Positions 17,645 through 26,306 are shown, numbered from the stretch's first letter. The stretch is 64,000 bases of DNA from Prolixibacteraceae bacterium (GCA_023229575.1 JALNYZ010000013.1:1-64000), one strand, 5' to 3'. The notes: a model not told the origin generated them from the sequence alone. Made by a program: numbers and translations.

Positions 17645-20293
17645 CTAGTAGGAAATCCGAAAGGCCATATTGATCCCAACTTTCGTAAAATTCATCTTAT
17701 CAAACCCGACAAAGACTCCCATATTGGTCGAATAAAATACCTCTAACAATGTGTACCCAAACTCCGTATGGAAAGGATTGACCGGTGAGCTGTAGTAGCC
17801 GGTCCATATCATCTCCCTCCAGAGTGTATTGCTCAGGACAGGGAGATATTTCAGGAGGATAAGCGGTGATTTGTAGGAGATGAATCCATTGAGAAACCGG
17901 TCGGAGGTAGAAAGCGCATAATAATTCGGCACATAAAATGAGTGACGGTATTCGTGCGGCAGTACCGGACTGGTCTGGGTCTGGACGTGTGCAAAATCAG
18001 AGAAATGAAGCTGACGGTTGTTGGTAAACAATCCTGCATTAACCTCCCAGTGGAGACTCGACGATTGACTGAAATCGATGGAGTGGGAGATTCCTGCATT
18101 CAGGAAGTCAAAATCAGAGATACTTGAGAAGATGTTACTGACACCTTTTTCATAGCCAATATAAAAGGTGGGAAAATAAGAATGGGACATCTTTTTGATG
18201 CCATCGCGAATTTTGTAATAATATTTTGGCGTATATTCCAATTTGATGCCGAATTTGGCCGAAACCTGGTTGGCCAACTGAATGGCACTAACTTCATCGT
18301 TGGCAGGCAAATTGGGTTGATAATTGTCCTTTTTGTCAATGAAAGAGTAATTGGTTGAGTTCTCCAGCTGGCTTATCTTTTTCCATTCAAGTTTGGTTCG
18401 CAAAATCAGTCCGTTGACCAAATCTACCTGGTTGGCCATTTTAACATAGTGGTCCTCGAAGAAACGGGCGAAATTGGTTTTGAAAAACAGAGAAGAGACG
18501 CTGTTGATGAAAGGGGAAATGGCGCTCTCTTGTGAGTTGAAATCTTCCGAAAACTGTCCGATGTTCAGTTCAAACTTTCCCCGGTGCATGGGTGCGTAAG
18601 AATATTTGATGCCCAGGTTTCCCATCGCGACATCACGGCCAAAGGCATAAGCGATTCCCGGACGGAATTCAAGCGAACGGCCAGGTTTGAAATTTTTGGT
18701 AAATGCGATCTCCTGGTTAACGGTAAAGCCATCGACCGCGTTAAATGTTACCCTGCTGAGGTTGAAGAGTCCGGAATAGTAAAAATGCCAGGTAGAATCT
18801 GCAAAAATTTTCTTGCTTCCGAGAAAGAAGGGGGCAAAAACACCGGGATTAAACTTTTGCCTGGCAATGGTCACCTCCTTGGGTTTGTTAAGCTCCGAAA
18901 GGGTTGCGGAGTCCCTTTTATGGAAGCTTTGCAGCTCTTCAGGTGCCAGCGGAATTGGCCTTAATGAATTCCAGAAAGAAGTATCCCTGTTGGCTGCCTT
19001 CGGGTCGATTTTAACCTTTACCGATTCAGTGATCTCAAGTGTTTTCAGGGAGTCGTCAACCGATTTAGCATTGGCCGATTGCATCAGACGCGATAGCTTG
19101 TTCATCTCCTGGGTACTCAGATCTTTCTTTTCAAGCAATTGATCAATTTTCTCCTTTTTCTTTTCGAGCGATTTTGAAGGTTTCTTCTGAGGAATGGATT
19201 TGGAGGTTGCTGGTTTGTCAGTTTGTACAATGGCTTGAGTCCTTGCCGGAAGATTGAGCATATTCAAAACACTCTGGTTGAATTGAAGATCTGTGTAACG
19301 CATCGATGTGGTGAATTTTCCACTCCCTTTGATCCCCATCATGCTGGCATCAAACGAAAACTTGTGACTGACCGGTAGCCAGATAGAAGGAGATACTTCA
19401 TCATAAGTCATGTATAGGTTGACCCTCCCGACAGGTGTTTCAAAGTTGAGGTCCGCCTGTTTCAAACACCAGTAATCTTCCATGATATAGATAGTTCCCT
19501 CAAATAGAAGTTTGCTTTTTCGCTTAGGAGTCACCCTGATCTTGTTGACAATATTCTTTCCTTCGTAGTTAAATCCTTCGTAGGTAAAGTTGTAATGAGG
19601 AAATGCATTTTTCCCTACCGGGGATATTAAAACATCAATATTGTCCTGGTACAGACTTGATCCAAGTATGTCAGTAACTTGAAAATCAATTCCTTTTGGG
19701 AAGGATGAGTTGATGGATTTGATTTGCAGGTCATACTTGTCGGGTGCTTTGAAGAAGATCTGGTTGACACTCTCCTGGACAAGTATATCCCCGGATTTCA
19801 CATCAATGTTTTGTCTTTTGAGTTGATTCCTGAATATCCCTGGAATGTTGTCGACCTTGATGGTTCCACGCAGATAGGCCGTTGCCCCATAACTCTGCAT
19901 CTGGTTGAGGTGAACATAGGAGAGACTGATTACTTTGCGCATGATGGGATACGCCCTGTCAACACCTGCATTTATGCTGACCTCCTGTATCTCCTGAAAT
20001 TGCTCTTCCAGCACTATTGAGAGGCTGATCGGTTTGCCAGATAAGATAATGGTTTCGGTCTTCGGGGTGTAACCCAGACTGCGGTATGTCACAGTGTAAC
20101 TTCCGGATGGGAGTTGGATTTCAAAATCACCATTTTCGTTGGTAGTGGTGCCTTGCGATCCCTCTTTAAAAAATACTGTTGCGAATGGGATTGGCTGACC
20201 ACTCTTGTCTTTGATATTGCCTTTGAGATTATGACCGGATGCAAGATTGGCCAATAGCCAAAAGAGGGAGAACAAGATCAGAAACTTTCTCAT
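17645..20293 (-). CDS. DUF5686 outer-membrane protein with carboxypeptidase-regulatory-like domain
   Basis: The 882-residue product has a signal peptide (about 1-20), a CarboxypepD_reg-like beta-sandwich (about 21-105; GNIKDKSGQPIPFATVFF), a middle region (about 106-350) matching the DUF5686 family, a charged Lys/Glu-rich helical insertion (about 365-440), and a C-terminal half with strand patterns of a barrel, ending MNMAFRISY. It is presumably outer-membrane. The family is widespread in Bacteroidota and its function is not known to me. The gene starts at ATG 20293. A repeat-rich spacer with an inverted repeat lies between it and tpiA. Confidence 0.8.
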   Translation of the reverse strand: MRKFLILFSLFWLLANLASGHNLKGNIKDKSGQPIPFATVFFKEGSQGTTTNENGDFEIQLPSGSYTVTYRSLGYTPKTETIILSGKPISLSIVLEEQFQEIQEVSINAGVDRAYPIMRKVISLSYVHLNQMQSYGATAYLRGTIKVDNIPGIFRNQLKRQNIDVKSGDILVQESVNQIFFKAPDKYDLQIKSINSSFPKGIDFQVTDILGSSLYQDNIDVLISPVGKNAFPHYNFTYEGFNYEGKNIVNKIRVTPKRKSKLLFEGTIYIMEDYWCLKQADLNFETPVGRVNLYMTYDEVSPSIWLPVSHKFSFDASMMGIKGSGKFTTSMRYTDLQFNQSVLNMLNLPARTQAIVQTDKPATSKSIPQKKPSKSLEKKKEKIDQLLEKKDLSTQEMNKLSRLMQSANAKSVDDSLKTLEITESVKVKIDPKAANRDTSFWNSLRPIPLAPEELQSFHKRDSATLSELNKPKEVTIARQKFNPGVFAPFFLGSKKIFADSTWHFYYSGLFNLSRVTFNAVDGFTVNQEIAFTKNFKPGRSLEFRPGIAYAFGRDVAMGNLGIKYSYAPMHRGKFELNIGQFSEDFNSQESAISPFINSVSSLFFKTNFARFFEDHYVKMANQVDLVNGLILRTKLEWKKISQLENSTNYSFIDKKDNYQPNLPANDEVSAIQLANQVSAKFGIKLEYTPKYYYKIRDGIKKMSHSYFPTFYIGYEKGVSNIFSSISDFDFLNAGISHSIDFSQSSSLHWEVNAGLFTNNRQLHFSDFAHVQTQTSPVLPHEYRHSFYVPNYYALSTSDRFLNGFISYKSPLILLKYLPVLSNTLWREMIWTGYYSSPVNPFHTEFGYTLLEVFYSTNMGVFVGFDKMNFTKVGINMAFRISY

Positions 20294-20445
20294 GCATCGA
20301 AATATTGGGTAGGTATACGGATTTCAGATCCAAAAGTACCAAAAGGATTGGGAAGCCTTTGCAGAAGCACAAAAAAAAATAGTCGAAAGAAAGAAAATCT
20401 CCTGGTTTCGTGTAGAAATATGTTATTTGTTCACTAAGTTGACTA

Positions 20446-20542
20446 AAAGGTTCCCGCAAAGTACGCAAAGTAAAACGCAAAAGACGCAAAGTGTTACGGG
20501 TAATACTTTGCGTCTTTCTTTGCGGACTTTGCGTGAACCTTA
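20446..20542. repeat. Inverted repeat with CGCAAAG units, CACAAAGG-related family
   Basis: AAGGTTCCCGCAAAGTACGC with several further CGCAAAG words forms the left side (20447-20491), and TACTTTGCGTCTTTC through TTGCGTGAACCTT the right side (about 20503-20541). The two sides are largely reverse complements. It occupies the spacer between the 3' end of tpiA and the start of the DUF5686 gene. Confidence 0.75.
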
Positions 20543-20589
20543 ATGGCTCTCTTTTAGGTGATTGATTTCTAAAAGAGGAGTTGCATTTG

Positions 20590-21348
20590 CTAGTAAGCGT
20601 TGATGATAGCCAGAAAATCATCTGCCTTGAGTGAAGCGCCTCCGATCAATCCACCGTCAATATCCGGCTGACTGAACAGTTCCTGCGCGTTGGCAGGACT
20701 GCAGGAACCGCCATAAAGAATGGAGCATTCAGCTGCGATATTCTGATCGTATTTTTTTGCAATCAACTGACGGATAAAGGAAAGCATATCCTGAGCTTGT
20801 TGTGAGCTGGCTGTGCGTCCTGTTCCGATGGCCCAGATTGGTTCATATGCGATCACGATTTTCCTGAAATCTTCGGCAGAAAGGTTGAAGACAGTCTCCT
20901 CGAGTTGCTTTTTAACGAATTCATTTTCTGTTCCAGCCTCGCGGATGGCAAGGGCCTCGCCACAGCAATAGATTGGAGTCAAACCCTGGGCAAGGGCCAG
21001 CGCTACCTTCTTGTTCAGGATCTCGCTTGTTTCATGGTAATATTCGCGGCGTTCGGAGTGTCCAATAATAACATAAGTTGCACCGGTTGATTGGATCATC
21101 GATACGGAGACTTCCCCGGTGAAGGCGCCTTTTGCTTCTGCTGCACAGTTTTGTGCGGAAACTGAAACCCTGCTTAAATCAACAGTTGTGGCGACGCTGG
21201 CAAGATGGGTAAAGGGAGTCCCAAGTACGACAACTACATCTTTCGCTCCTTTTTCTGTAACCAAATTGCTAACTTGTTTAGCCAGTGCAATACCTTCAGC
21301 GAGTGTGGTGTTGCATTTCCAGTTACCGGCTACAATTTTCTTTCTCAT
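20590..21348 (-). CDS. tpiA: Triosephosphate isomerase
   Basis: Interconverts dihydroxyacetone phosphate and glyceraldehyde 3-phosphate in glycolysis. The 252-residue TIM barrel has the N-terminal GNWKCN with catalytic Lys, the histidine in VIIGHSERRE, the catalytic Glu in AYEPIWAIGTG, and the phosphate-binding GGS and GLIGGASL loops. Length is normal. It lies about 100 bp downstream of the DoxX-type gene; a TAnnTTTG box on the minus strand at 21389-21396 suggests an additional promoter of its own. Confidence 0.97.
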   Translation of the reverse strand: MRKKIVAGNWKCNTTLAEGIALAKQVSNLVTEKGAKDVVVVLGTPFTHLASVATTVDLSRVSVSAQNCAAEAKGAFTGEVSVSMIQSTGATYVIIGHSERREYYHETSEILNKKVALALAQGLTPIYCCGEALAIREAGTENEFVKKQLEETVFNLSAEDFRKIVIAYEPIWAIGTGRTASSQQAQDMLSFIRQLIAKKYDQNIAAECSILYGGSCSPANAQELFSQPDIDGGLIGGASLKADDFLAIINAY

Positions 21349-21448
21349 GGTCGGTGATATTTAATTTTTGAAGTTAATGATCTTGCAGCAAAGATAGAAA
21401 TCAGACATTTAAGTAACGAATGCTTTGTTGCAGTTGCCAATGATTTAA

Positions 21449-22588
21449 CTATTTGGTTACGTTGGAAACCAAACTTGCCATCTCTTTAATGGTTGGAATA
21501 TCATTGTAATGCCACTTGCCCATGATGGTTCCGCTACGGAGGTAGAGGAGTCCCGGATTTCCCCTGACGATAGTTTTAAGCGTTACTTCATCGCCAAAAA
21601 GAAATTCGTAGGTTGGATGTGCCAAATTCTTGAATTCCTCCAGTCTTGCTCCGGTTGTCGAGGTGAGACATACAAATTTATAGCCCGAAAACCTGGCCCA
21701 AGTTGCCATTCCATTGATGAGTTCCTGCTTTTTAAGCGAACTCTTTGTTAGGTTGGCAGCTATCAGGAAAAAGGTGGGTTTGTCGTCTGCAAAAAAGAAG
21801 CTGGTCACATCGTCACCGGGCGCAGTGCGGATTTGGAAATCATGAATCGGTGGGGTATAGCCCTTTTTAACCAGGACAGCTTCGCCCATCGACTCGAATT
21901 TCCAGTTCACTGTATCCTTCCAAGGATAGTCGGCGTCGGTGAATTTTTGTACTTTATTGGTCTGCTTATTTCTGTAGAAGAAGCTGTTGGCATATATATC
22001 CGCCTTTTCTCCTTCCGGGATCTTCATGCTTTTTGGTATGTTAACGCCAACTTTGTAGGGCCTGAAATCAAAAACAGGATCGTGCCTGTAGGACCAGGTG
22101 ACAAACCCAATGTAAATGGTAGTGATGATGGCCATCCTGTAATAGCGCCATTTCCCCAGAATCACAGGTTGGATATTCTTTCGCCTGATAAATACCAGAA
22201 GAACCATGGCCGAAAGGAGAATGTTTTTATAAAAGGTTTCCCAGTTGGTAATCACGAGGGCATCCCCAAAGCACCCACAATCGGTGACCGGATTTTTGAT
22301 GGCTACATAAAGCGTAAATGGGGTGAAAAACGCCATAAATATTAGTCCGAGCAACGAGCTCAGCCGAATTCTGACACAGAGCAGCATGGCGGCCCCGATT
22401 AAAAATTCTGCCATGGGAAGAAGGTAAGACCCGGCAGGGGCCAGAAAGCGAAGACTGCCAAGTCCCATGGAGGGAAGATAGTCTGCCAGCTTGTACTCCA
22501 ATCCCCAGGGATCGATTCCTTTTACGAATCCCGAAAAGATAAAAACTAGTCCGAAGGTCCAGCGCGAAATGTTGGTCAACGTCTTCAT
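21449..22588 (-). CDS. DoxX/MauE-type membrane protein with C-terminal thioredoxin-like domain
   Basis: The 379-residue product begins with a four-helix DoxX/MauE-like membrane domain (about 8-165) including the family feature NPVTDCGCFGDALVITNWETF, then a periplasmic part with a thioredoxin-fold pattern (about 245-370: FFLIAANLTKSS, YKFVCLTSTTGA, NPGLLYLRSGTIMGKW) without a CXXC. MauE-type proteins help with periplasmic redox maturation; the role here is uncertain. It is encoded between DUF1599 and tpiA, an order I recognise from other Bacteroidota. Its ATG overlaps the DUF1599 stop by 4 bp (22585-22588), so translation is probably coupled. Confidence 0.8.
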   Translation of the reverse strand: MKTLTNISRWTFGLVFIFSGFVKGIDPWGLEYKLADYLPSMGLGSLRFLAPAGSYLLPMAEFLIGAAMLLCVRIRLSSLLGLIFMAFFTPFTLYVAIKNPVTDCGCFGDALVITNWETFYKNILLSAMVLLVFIRRKNIQPVILGKWRYYRMAIITTIYIGFVTWSYRHDPVFDFRPYKVGVNIPKSMKIPEGEKADIYANSFFYRNKQTNKVQKFTDADYPWKDTVNWKFESMGEAVLVKKGYTPPIHDFQIRTAPGDDVTSFFFADDKPTFFLIAANLTKSSLKKQELINGMATWARFSGYKFVCLTSTTGARLEEFKNLAHPTYEFLFGDEVTLKTIVRGNPGLLYLRSGTIMGKWHYNDIPTIKEMASLVSNVTK

Positions 22589-23130
22589 ACTTCAGGTTCA
22601 AATTCCATTTTGATCAATGCAAAAACCGAATAGTTGATCATGTCCATGTAGTTGGCATCAACGCCCTCAGATATAAGTGTTTTACCAAGATTGTCCTCGA
22701 TCTGCTTGGTCCGTTTGATCTTCATGAGTATCAGGTCGGTAAAAGAGCTGATGCGCATTTTGCGCCAGGCTTCGCCATAATCATGATTCTTATCGAGCAT
22801 CAATTTTTTTGCCTTCTCGAGGTTGGCCAGGTACATGGCCTCCGCCTGGTCGCGGGGCAACTCTTCCTCTTTCGAGCCCAATGCGAGTTGTATGAGCGCA
22901 AGCGAGCAATAATTGATAATGCCGATAAATTCGGAACGGGCATCGTCATCAATTTTTGCTACTCCAGTCTCCTCAATGGTCCTGATCCGCTGTGCTTTTA
23001 TAAAAATCTGGTCGGTCATGGAGGAGGGGCGCAGGATTCGCCAGGCAGTGCCGTAGTCTTTCATCTTTTTAACAAAGACTTCCCGGCACAGGCCGATCAC
23101 ATGATCGTATTGTTCTTTGGTTTTTTTCAC
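22585..23130 (-). CDS. DUF1599 domain protein
   Basis: The product has two tandem DUF1599 units: one with KDYGTAWRILRPSSMTDQ and one with HDYGEAWRKMRISSFTD, each followed by a basic I/K-R-x-I-E-E/D helix. The family has no established function known to me. I start it at GTG 23130 (181 residues), which matches the usual length and N-terminus; no ATG exists upstream in frame, and the longer open frame to 23220 starts with TTG and would add 30 residues unlike the family. It is the first gene of the DUF1599 / DoxX / tpiA operon and is preceded by its own promoter-like boxes at 23179-23212. Confidence 0.8.
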   Translation of the reverse strand: MKKTKEQYDHVIGLCREVFVKKMKDYGTAWRILRPSSMTDQIFIKAQRIRTIEETGVAKIDDDARSEFIGIINYCSLALIQLALGSKEEELPRDQAEAMYLANLEKAKKLMLDKNHDYGEAWRKMRISSFTDLILMKIKRTKQIEDNLGKTLISEGVDANYMDMINYSVFALIKMEFEPEV

Positions 23131-23178
23131 CGATAAGGGTTTATTTTTTTTCGCTTTTCTCTTTGTGAAACAATATTT

Positions 23179-23212
23179 CAAATATATAAAAAGCTGATGA
23201 ACGAGCGACCAA
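23179..23212 (-). promoter_or_regulatory. Possible promoter for the DUF1599 / DoxX / tpiA operon
   Basis: Minus-strand TATATTTG at 23179-23186 matches TAnnTTTG; TTG lies at 23210-23212 with a 23-base spacer, at the long end of the accepted range. It is located between the hepT stop codon and the DUF1599 start, so this operon need not depend on the toxin-antitoxin promoter. Confidence 0.4.
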
Positions 23213-23240
23213 TTCTGCAAATGTGCTTTAATAATTCAGA

Positions 23241-23615
23241 TCATTCCACTGGCAATTCCGATTGCTTACCAAATTCGCTTTTCAAAATGGATTGGATAAC
23301 AATCTTCAATTCAGGTAGATCCTTCTGAATGATTTGCCAGACTGCCTCCATTTTAATGTTAAAATACTCGTGTGATATAAGATTTCTGAAGGACCGTACT
23401 TTGTACCATGGGTAATTGTATTTTTCCAGTATTTCCGGATCGACGAAATTTATTGCTTCTCCGATGATTGAAAACTGAAATAGGACGGCATCGTGAATGA
23501 TATCTTTTTCACAAAACGTATTTACTGTTTCGTCTGAAACATATTTAAAAATGTCATCAATTGCTTTCGAAATATGTAGTAATCGCTTTTGGCTGTCAAG
23601 ACGTTGGTCTCTCAT
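23241..23615 (-). CDS. hepT: HEPN-domain toxin, HepT type (DUF86)
   Basis: A 124-residue all-helical HEPN protein of the HepT group, RNases that are the toxins of type VII (MntA-HepT) toxin-antitoxin systems. The catalytic and AMPylation motif RX4HXY is intact as R77-N-L-I-S-H82-E-Y84. The start codon at 23615 lies inside the 3' end of the upstream nucleotidyltransferase gene (20-bp overlap), so the two are translated as a unit. Function in this organism is inferred from the family and the pairing. Confidence 0.88.
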   Translation of the reverse strand: MRDQRLDSQKRLLHISKAIDDIFKYVSDETVNTFCEKDIIHDAVLFQFSIIGEAINFVDPEILEKYNYPWYKVRSFRNLISHEYFNIKMEAVWQIIQKDLPELKIVIQSILKSEFGKQSELPVE

Positions 23616-24192
23616 AAATCAATTTTAAATCAGGTTGAATATGATCCAGAATATAAGGTTTGAAGGAATCCAGGAATCCAACATCTATCTTCCTCTTTGT
23701 TTGTTTTTCCAGTTGAAACTGTACTTCCGCCAGATCGAAATAACTGAATTTCTCATCCGTTTTGATGGCTATGTCAATGTCACTTTTTGGCCCATCATCA
23801 CCTCTGGAGAAAGAGCCATAGACCCAGGCAGCATGAATGGAATTGAAATCGGAGATGGCAGTAATTAGTAGATTCTTGATTTTATTTCGGTCAATCTTTT
23901 TAAACGCAATGTAGCTCAGCTTCTTTTCAGCCAATTGCAACGCTTCCAGAGCAAATTCTTCATCTTCTACCTCATAAACAATATTGTCTGATAACCAGGC
24001 TAACATTAATTCAGCTTTGTCAACATTAAAATAAATGGCTAGTTTGTTCAACAACTCCTTTGAAGCTTTGCGTTTGCCCCTTTCAATTTTGCTGAGAATG
24101 GCCTGGTCTATATCCAGATTGGCGGAAACTACCCGCAATGGCAATTTTTTTTCTTCCCTAAGTTCCCTGATGGTGGCACCGAAATTTTTCAT
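23596..24192 (-). CDS. mntA: Antitoxin nucleotidyltransferase with N-terminal XRE-type HTH (MntA type)
   Basis: The 198-residue product joins an XRE/Cro-type helix-turn-helix (about 5-60; RVVSANLDIDQAILSKIERG) to a minimal nucleotidyltransferase domain (about 95-198) with GSX10DXD (G126, S127, D138, D140) and a third acidic residue D170 (RKIDVGFL). In characterised MntA-HepT pairs MntA adds AMP to the toxin's Tyr. Here the HTH is fused, so the antitoxin can also bind DNA. I choose ATG 24192: the open frame runs upstream to 24393, but that region holds a palindrome 8 bp before the ATG and encodes no recognisable protein. It is followed by hepT with a 20-bp overlap. Confidence 0.87.
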   Translation of the reverse strand: MKNFGATIRELREEKKLPLRVVSANLDIDQAILSKIERGKRKASKELLNKLAIYFNVDKAELMLAWLSDNIVYEVEDEEFALEALQLAEKKLSYIAFKKIDRNKIKNLLITAISDFNSIHAAWVYGSFSRGDDGPKSDIDIAIKTDEKFSYFDLAEVQFQLEKQTKRKIDVGFLDSFKPYILDHIQPDLKLIYERPTS

Positions 24193-24199
24193 TTTGACA

Positions 24200-24234
24200 A
24201 CAATAATTTTGACAAATAATGTCAAAATTATTGT
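24200..24234. promoter_or_regulatory. Perfect 15-bp palindrome, likely mntA-hepT operator
   Basis: ACAATAATTTTGACA (24200-24214) and its exact reverse complement TGTCAAAATTATTGT (24220-24234) are separated by AATAA. It begins 8 bp upstream of the mntA ATG, where a bound repressor would block transcription or translation. The half-site ATTTTGACAA occurs again at 24191-24200, overlapping the start codon. It is a natural target for the HTH of MntA; this is inference. Confidence 0.65.
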
Positions 24235-24347
24235 AATTATTGATAATTTCAAAATAAGTTGCCTTTTTATATTGGCAACAACTTTGCTGGTTAAAATGGT
24301 TGACAATTCAATGTCTTGTAATTGAATGTGTTGAGTCAATTTCCCTG

Positions 24348-24439
24348 GTGTCCTTTGTGTTATCCTTGGAGCCCTTCGTGTTAAAATTTTCAAACTTTAC
24401 CACAAAGGTCACGAAGTACATCACAAAGGACACACAAAG
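24348..24439. repeat. Inverted repeat, CACAAAGG family
   Basis: GGTGTCCTTTGTGTTATCC through CCCTTCGTG on the left faces CACAAAGGTCACGAAG through CACAAAGGACACAC on the right. The arms are imperfect reverse complements about 40 bp long. Related elements lie at 30088-30186, 40844-40924 and 48010-48104. Confidence 0.8.
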
Positions 24440-24502
24440 TATTTTGATGCCTAAAATAATTTGATTGATATCCGGAAATCAATTAAAGCTGATTCCCAAT
24501 AA

Positions 24503-24534
24503 TTGGTTGTATGTGTGCTTATTTACTATTTTTG
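24503..24534 (+). promoter_or_regulatory. Bacteroidota-type promoter for folP-cdaA
   Basis: TATTTTTG at 24527-24534 matches TAnnTTTG. TTG occurs at 24503-24505 (21-base spacer) and at 24507-24509 (17-base spacer), both acceptable. The leader to folP would be about 75 nt. Confidence 0.5.
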
Positions 24535-24616
24535 TCAACAGACAGCAAATCAGGAAGGATAATCTGTTGAATTGTAGTATCCTGTTGCTTATTCGTTTGT
24601 ACCAAAGATCCGTTTC

Positions 24617-25486
24617 ATGTTGTATCAGAAAATCGAAAATCCCTTTTACCGCAAAAAAAGGTCCCTTCAGTTGGACGGGAAGCTAATTTGGCTGGATGAA
24701 CCTGTCGTCATGGGGATCTTGAACCTCACTCCGGACTCTTTTTACGAAGGTAGTCGGTACCGCCTGGAGAAGGAAATTTTGCTTCGGGCGGAGGAGATTC
24801 TGGTTTCCGGAGGTTTGATCATTGACATGGGGGCAGTCTCTTCAAGACCAGGTGCGGCGGAGGTTTTAGAGGATACCGAGATGGTCAGGCTGCTGCCTGC
24901 TGTCAAAGCAATCCGAAGCCATTTTCCGGAGGCGGTTCTTTCAATCGACACCTTTCGGTCTGGGGTAGTCAACCAAATATATGACGAAATTGGGGGATTT
25001 CTGGTCAACGATATCTCGGGGGGGATCATGGATGGAGAAATGTTCGAAACCGTTGCAAAGCTTGGTCTGCCCTATATTTTGATGCACATGCAGGGAACTC
25101 CCAAAACGATGCAGACGGATCCATTTTATGTAGATGTGGTCAAAGATATCCTGTTCTATCTATCCGAAAAAATAAGCTCCCTTAAGTTGATGGGTGTCAA
25201 TGATATCATTGTGGACCCAGGTTTTGGGTTTGGTAAAAACCAGCGACACAATTATGAACTTTTGAATTGCCTTGATTCGTTTCGTCTATTTGAACTACCT
25301 TTGCTGGTCGGCGTTTCCCGCAAGGCTATGATCTGGAGATTGTTGGATAGTTCGCCCGCCGGGAGCCTTAACGGAACCACCGTTTTAAATACCCTTGCGC
25401 TGATGGGGGGCGCCGACATTCTCAGGGTACATGATGTACGGGAAGCGGTTGAGACCATCAGGCTTGTCTCCGAATTAAAAAAGTGA
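24617..25486 (+). CDS. folP: Dihydropteroate synthase
   Basis: Condenses p-aminobenzoate with dihydropterin pyrophosphate in folate synthesis and is the target of sulfonamides. The 289-residue TIM-barrel protein has MGILNLTPDSFYEGSRY, the DMGAVSSRPGA loop, SIDTFRSGV, VNDISGG, LMHMQGTPKTMQ, IVDPGFGFGKNQRHN, VGVSRKAM and LRVHDVREAVE, all in family order. It starts at ATG 24617. The cdaA gene follows after 4 bp, as in other Bacteroidota. Confidence 0.96.
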   Translation: MLYQKIENPFYRKKRSLQLDGKLIWLDEPVVMGILNLTPDSFYEGSRYRLEKEILLRAEEILVSGGLIIDMGAVSSRPGAAEVLEDTEMVRLLPAVKAIRSHFPEAVLSIDTFRSGVVNQIYDEIGGFLVNDISGGIMDGEMFETVAKLGLPYILMHMQGTPKTMQTDPFYVDVVKDILFYLSEKISSLKLMGVNDIIVDPGFGFGKNQRHNYELLNCLDSFRLFELPLLVGVSRKAMIWRLLDSSPAGSLNGTTVLNTLALMGGADILRVHDVREAVETIRLVSELKK

Positions 25487-25490
25487 TTGT

Positions 25491-26273
25491 ATGACAGAAC
25501 TCTTTATACACCTCAAGTTTCTGGATCTGCTGGATATTTTTTTCGTGGCCATTCTCCTGTACGAATTGTACGGATTGGTCAGGGGAACCGTCACTTTCAG
25601 CATATTCCTGGGGATCTTTATTGTTTTCATGGTCTGGATCGTTGTCAGGGCTTTGAAAATGGAGTTGCTGGGATCGATCCTGAGCAACCTTTTTGGGGTA
25701 GGAATGATTGCTATCATCGTCGTTTTTCAGCAGGAGATCCGCCGTTTCCTGCTGATGTTGGGAAATAGTTACCGGAACAACAAGAAGATCTCCATTGGTT
25801 CACTCATTGCCGGCCAGTTTAGAAATATTTCACCATCGGGAATAAAATCAATCGTTGATGCCTGTATTCTGATGTCCAAATCGAGAACAGGCGCCCTCAT
25901 TGTCATTGGTAGGACCAATGAATTAAAAGAGTATGTGCGTACGGGGGAATTTATTGATGCGGAGATTCGTACAGATTTGATTTCCAATATATTTTTTAAG
26001 AATTCACCCCTTCATGACGGTGCATGCATTGTGACATCCAACCGTATTCAGGCGGTGCGCTGCATCCTACCGGTCTCTTCCAGTCAGGAGATTAGTCCGG
26101 CATTGGGATTGCGCCACCGCTCGGCGATTGGAATGTCTGAGGTTACCGATGCCTTCACCATCGTGGTAAGTGAAGAGACCGGCCGGATTTCCATTACCGA
26201 AAACGGAAAACTGATGGAGAATGTCAGTCCGGATGAGCTCTTCAGGATTCTTCAGTCTGAAGAAAAAAACTGA
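25491..26273 (+). CDS. cdaA: Diadenylate cyclase CdaA (c-di-AMP synthase)
   Basis: Makes the second messenger c-di-AMP from two ATP; c-di-AMP controls osmolyte balance and envelope homeostasis. The 260 residues have three N-terminal transmembrane helices (about 11-80), then the DAC (DisA_N) domain with DGA at 176-178 (LHDGACIVTSNRI) and RHR at 208-210 (LGLRHRSAIG). Both catalytic motifs are intact. It lies 4 bp after folP and is convergent with asnB. No c-di-AMP phosphodiesterase lies in the window. Confidence 0.95.
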   Translation: MTELFIHLKFLDLLDIFFVAILLYELYGLVRGTVTFSIFLGIFIVFMVWIVVRALKMELLGSILSNLFGVGMIAIIVVFQQEIRRFLLMLGNSYRNNKKISIGSLIAGQFRNISPSGIKSIVDACILMSKSRTGALIVIGRTNELKEYVRTGEFIDAEIRTDLISNIFFKNSPLHDGACIVTSNRIQAVRCILPVSSSQEISPALGLRHRSAIGMSEVTDAFTIVVSEETGRISITENGKLMENVSPDELFRILQSEEKN

Positions 26274-26287
26274 ACCAGTTTTCAAGT

Positions 26288-26306
26288 TAAGGATCCTTTA
26301 TCCTTA
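26288..26306. terminator. Short hairpin between cdaA and asnB
   Basis: TAAGGAT (26288-26294) and ATCCTTA (26300-26306) form a 7-bp stem with a CCTTT loop, followed by TTTATTGG on the plus strand. It could act as a weak terminator for the cdaA transcript. It overlaps the asnB stop codon. Confidence 0.4.

Larger units (their letters stand above)
24193..24616. other. 424-bp divergent spacer between mntA and folP
   Basis: It contains an operator-like palindrome (24200-24234), a CACAAAGG-family inverted repeat (24348-24439) and a promoter-like pair of boxes for folP (24503-24534). No gene is apparent. Confidence 0.7.

Noticed and set aside
23131..23220. TTG start at 23220 for the DUF1599 gene
   Set aside because: It would add 30 residues absent from the family and would place the promoter-like boxes inside the coding region; GTG 23130 fits better.
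24193..24393. 67-residue N-terminal extension of the MntA-type antitoxin
   Set aside because: The region contains the operator-like palindrome and encodes an unrelated low-complexity stretch; ATG 24192 starts directly with the HTH.
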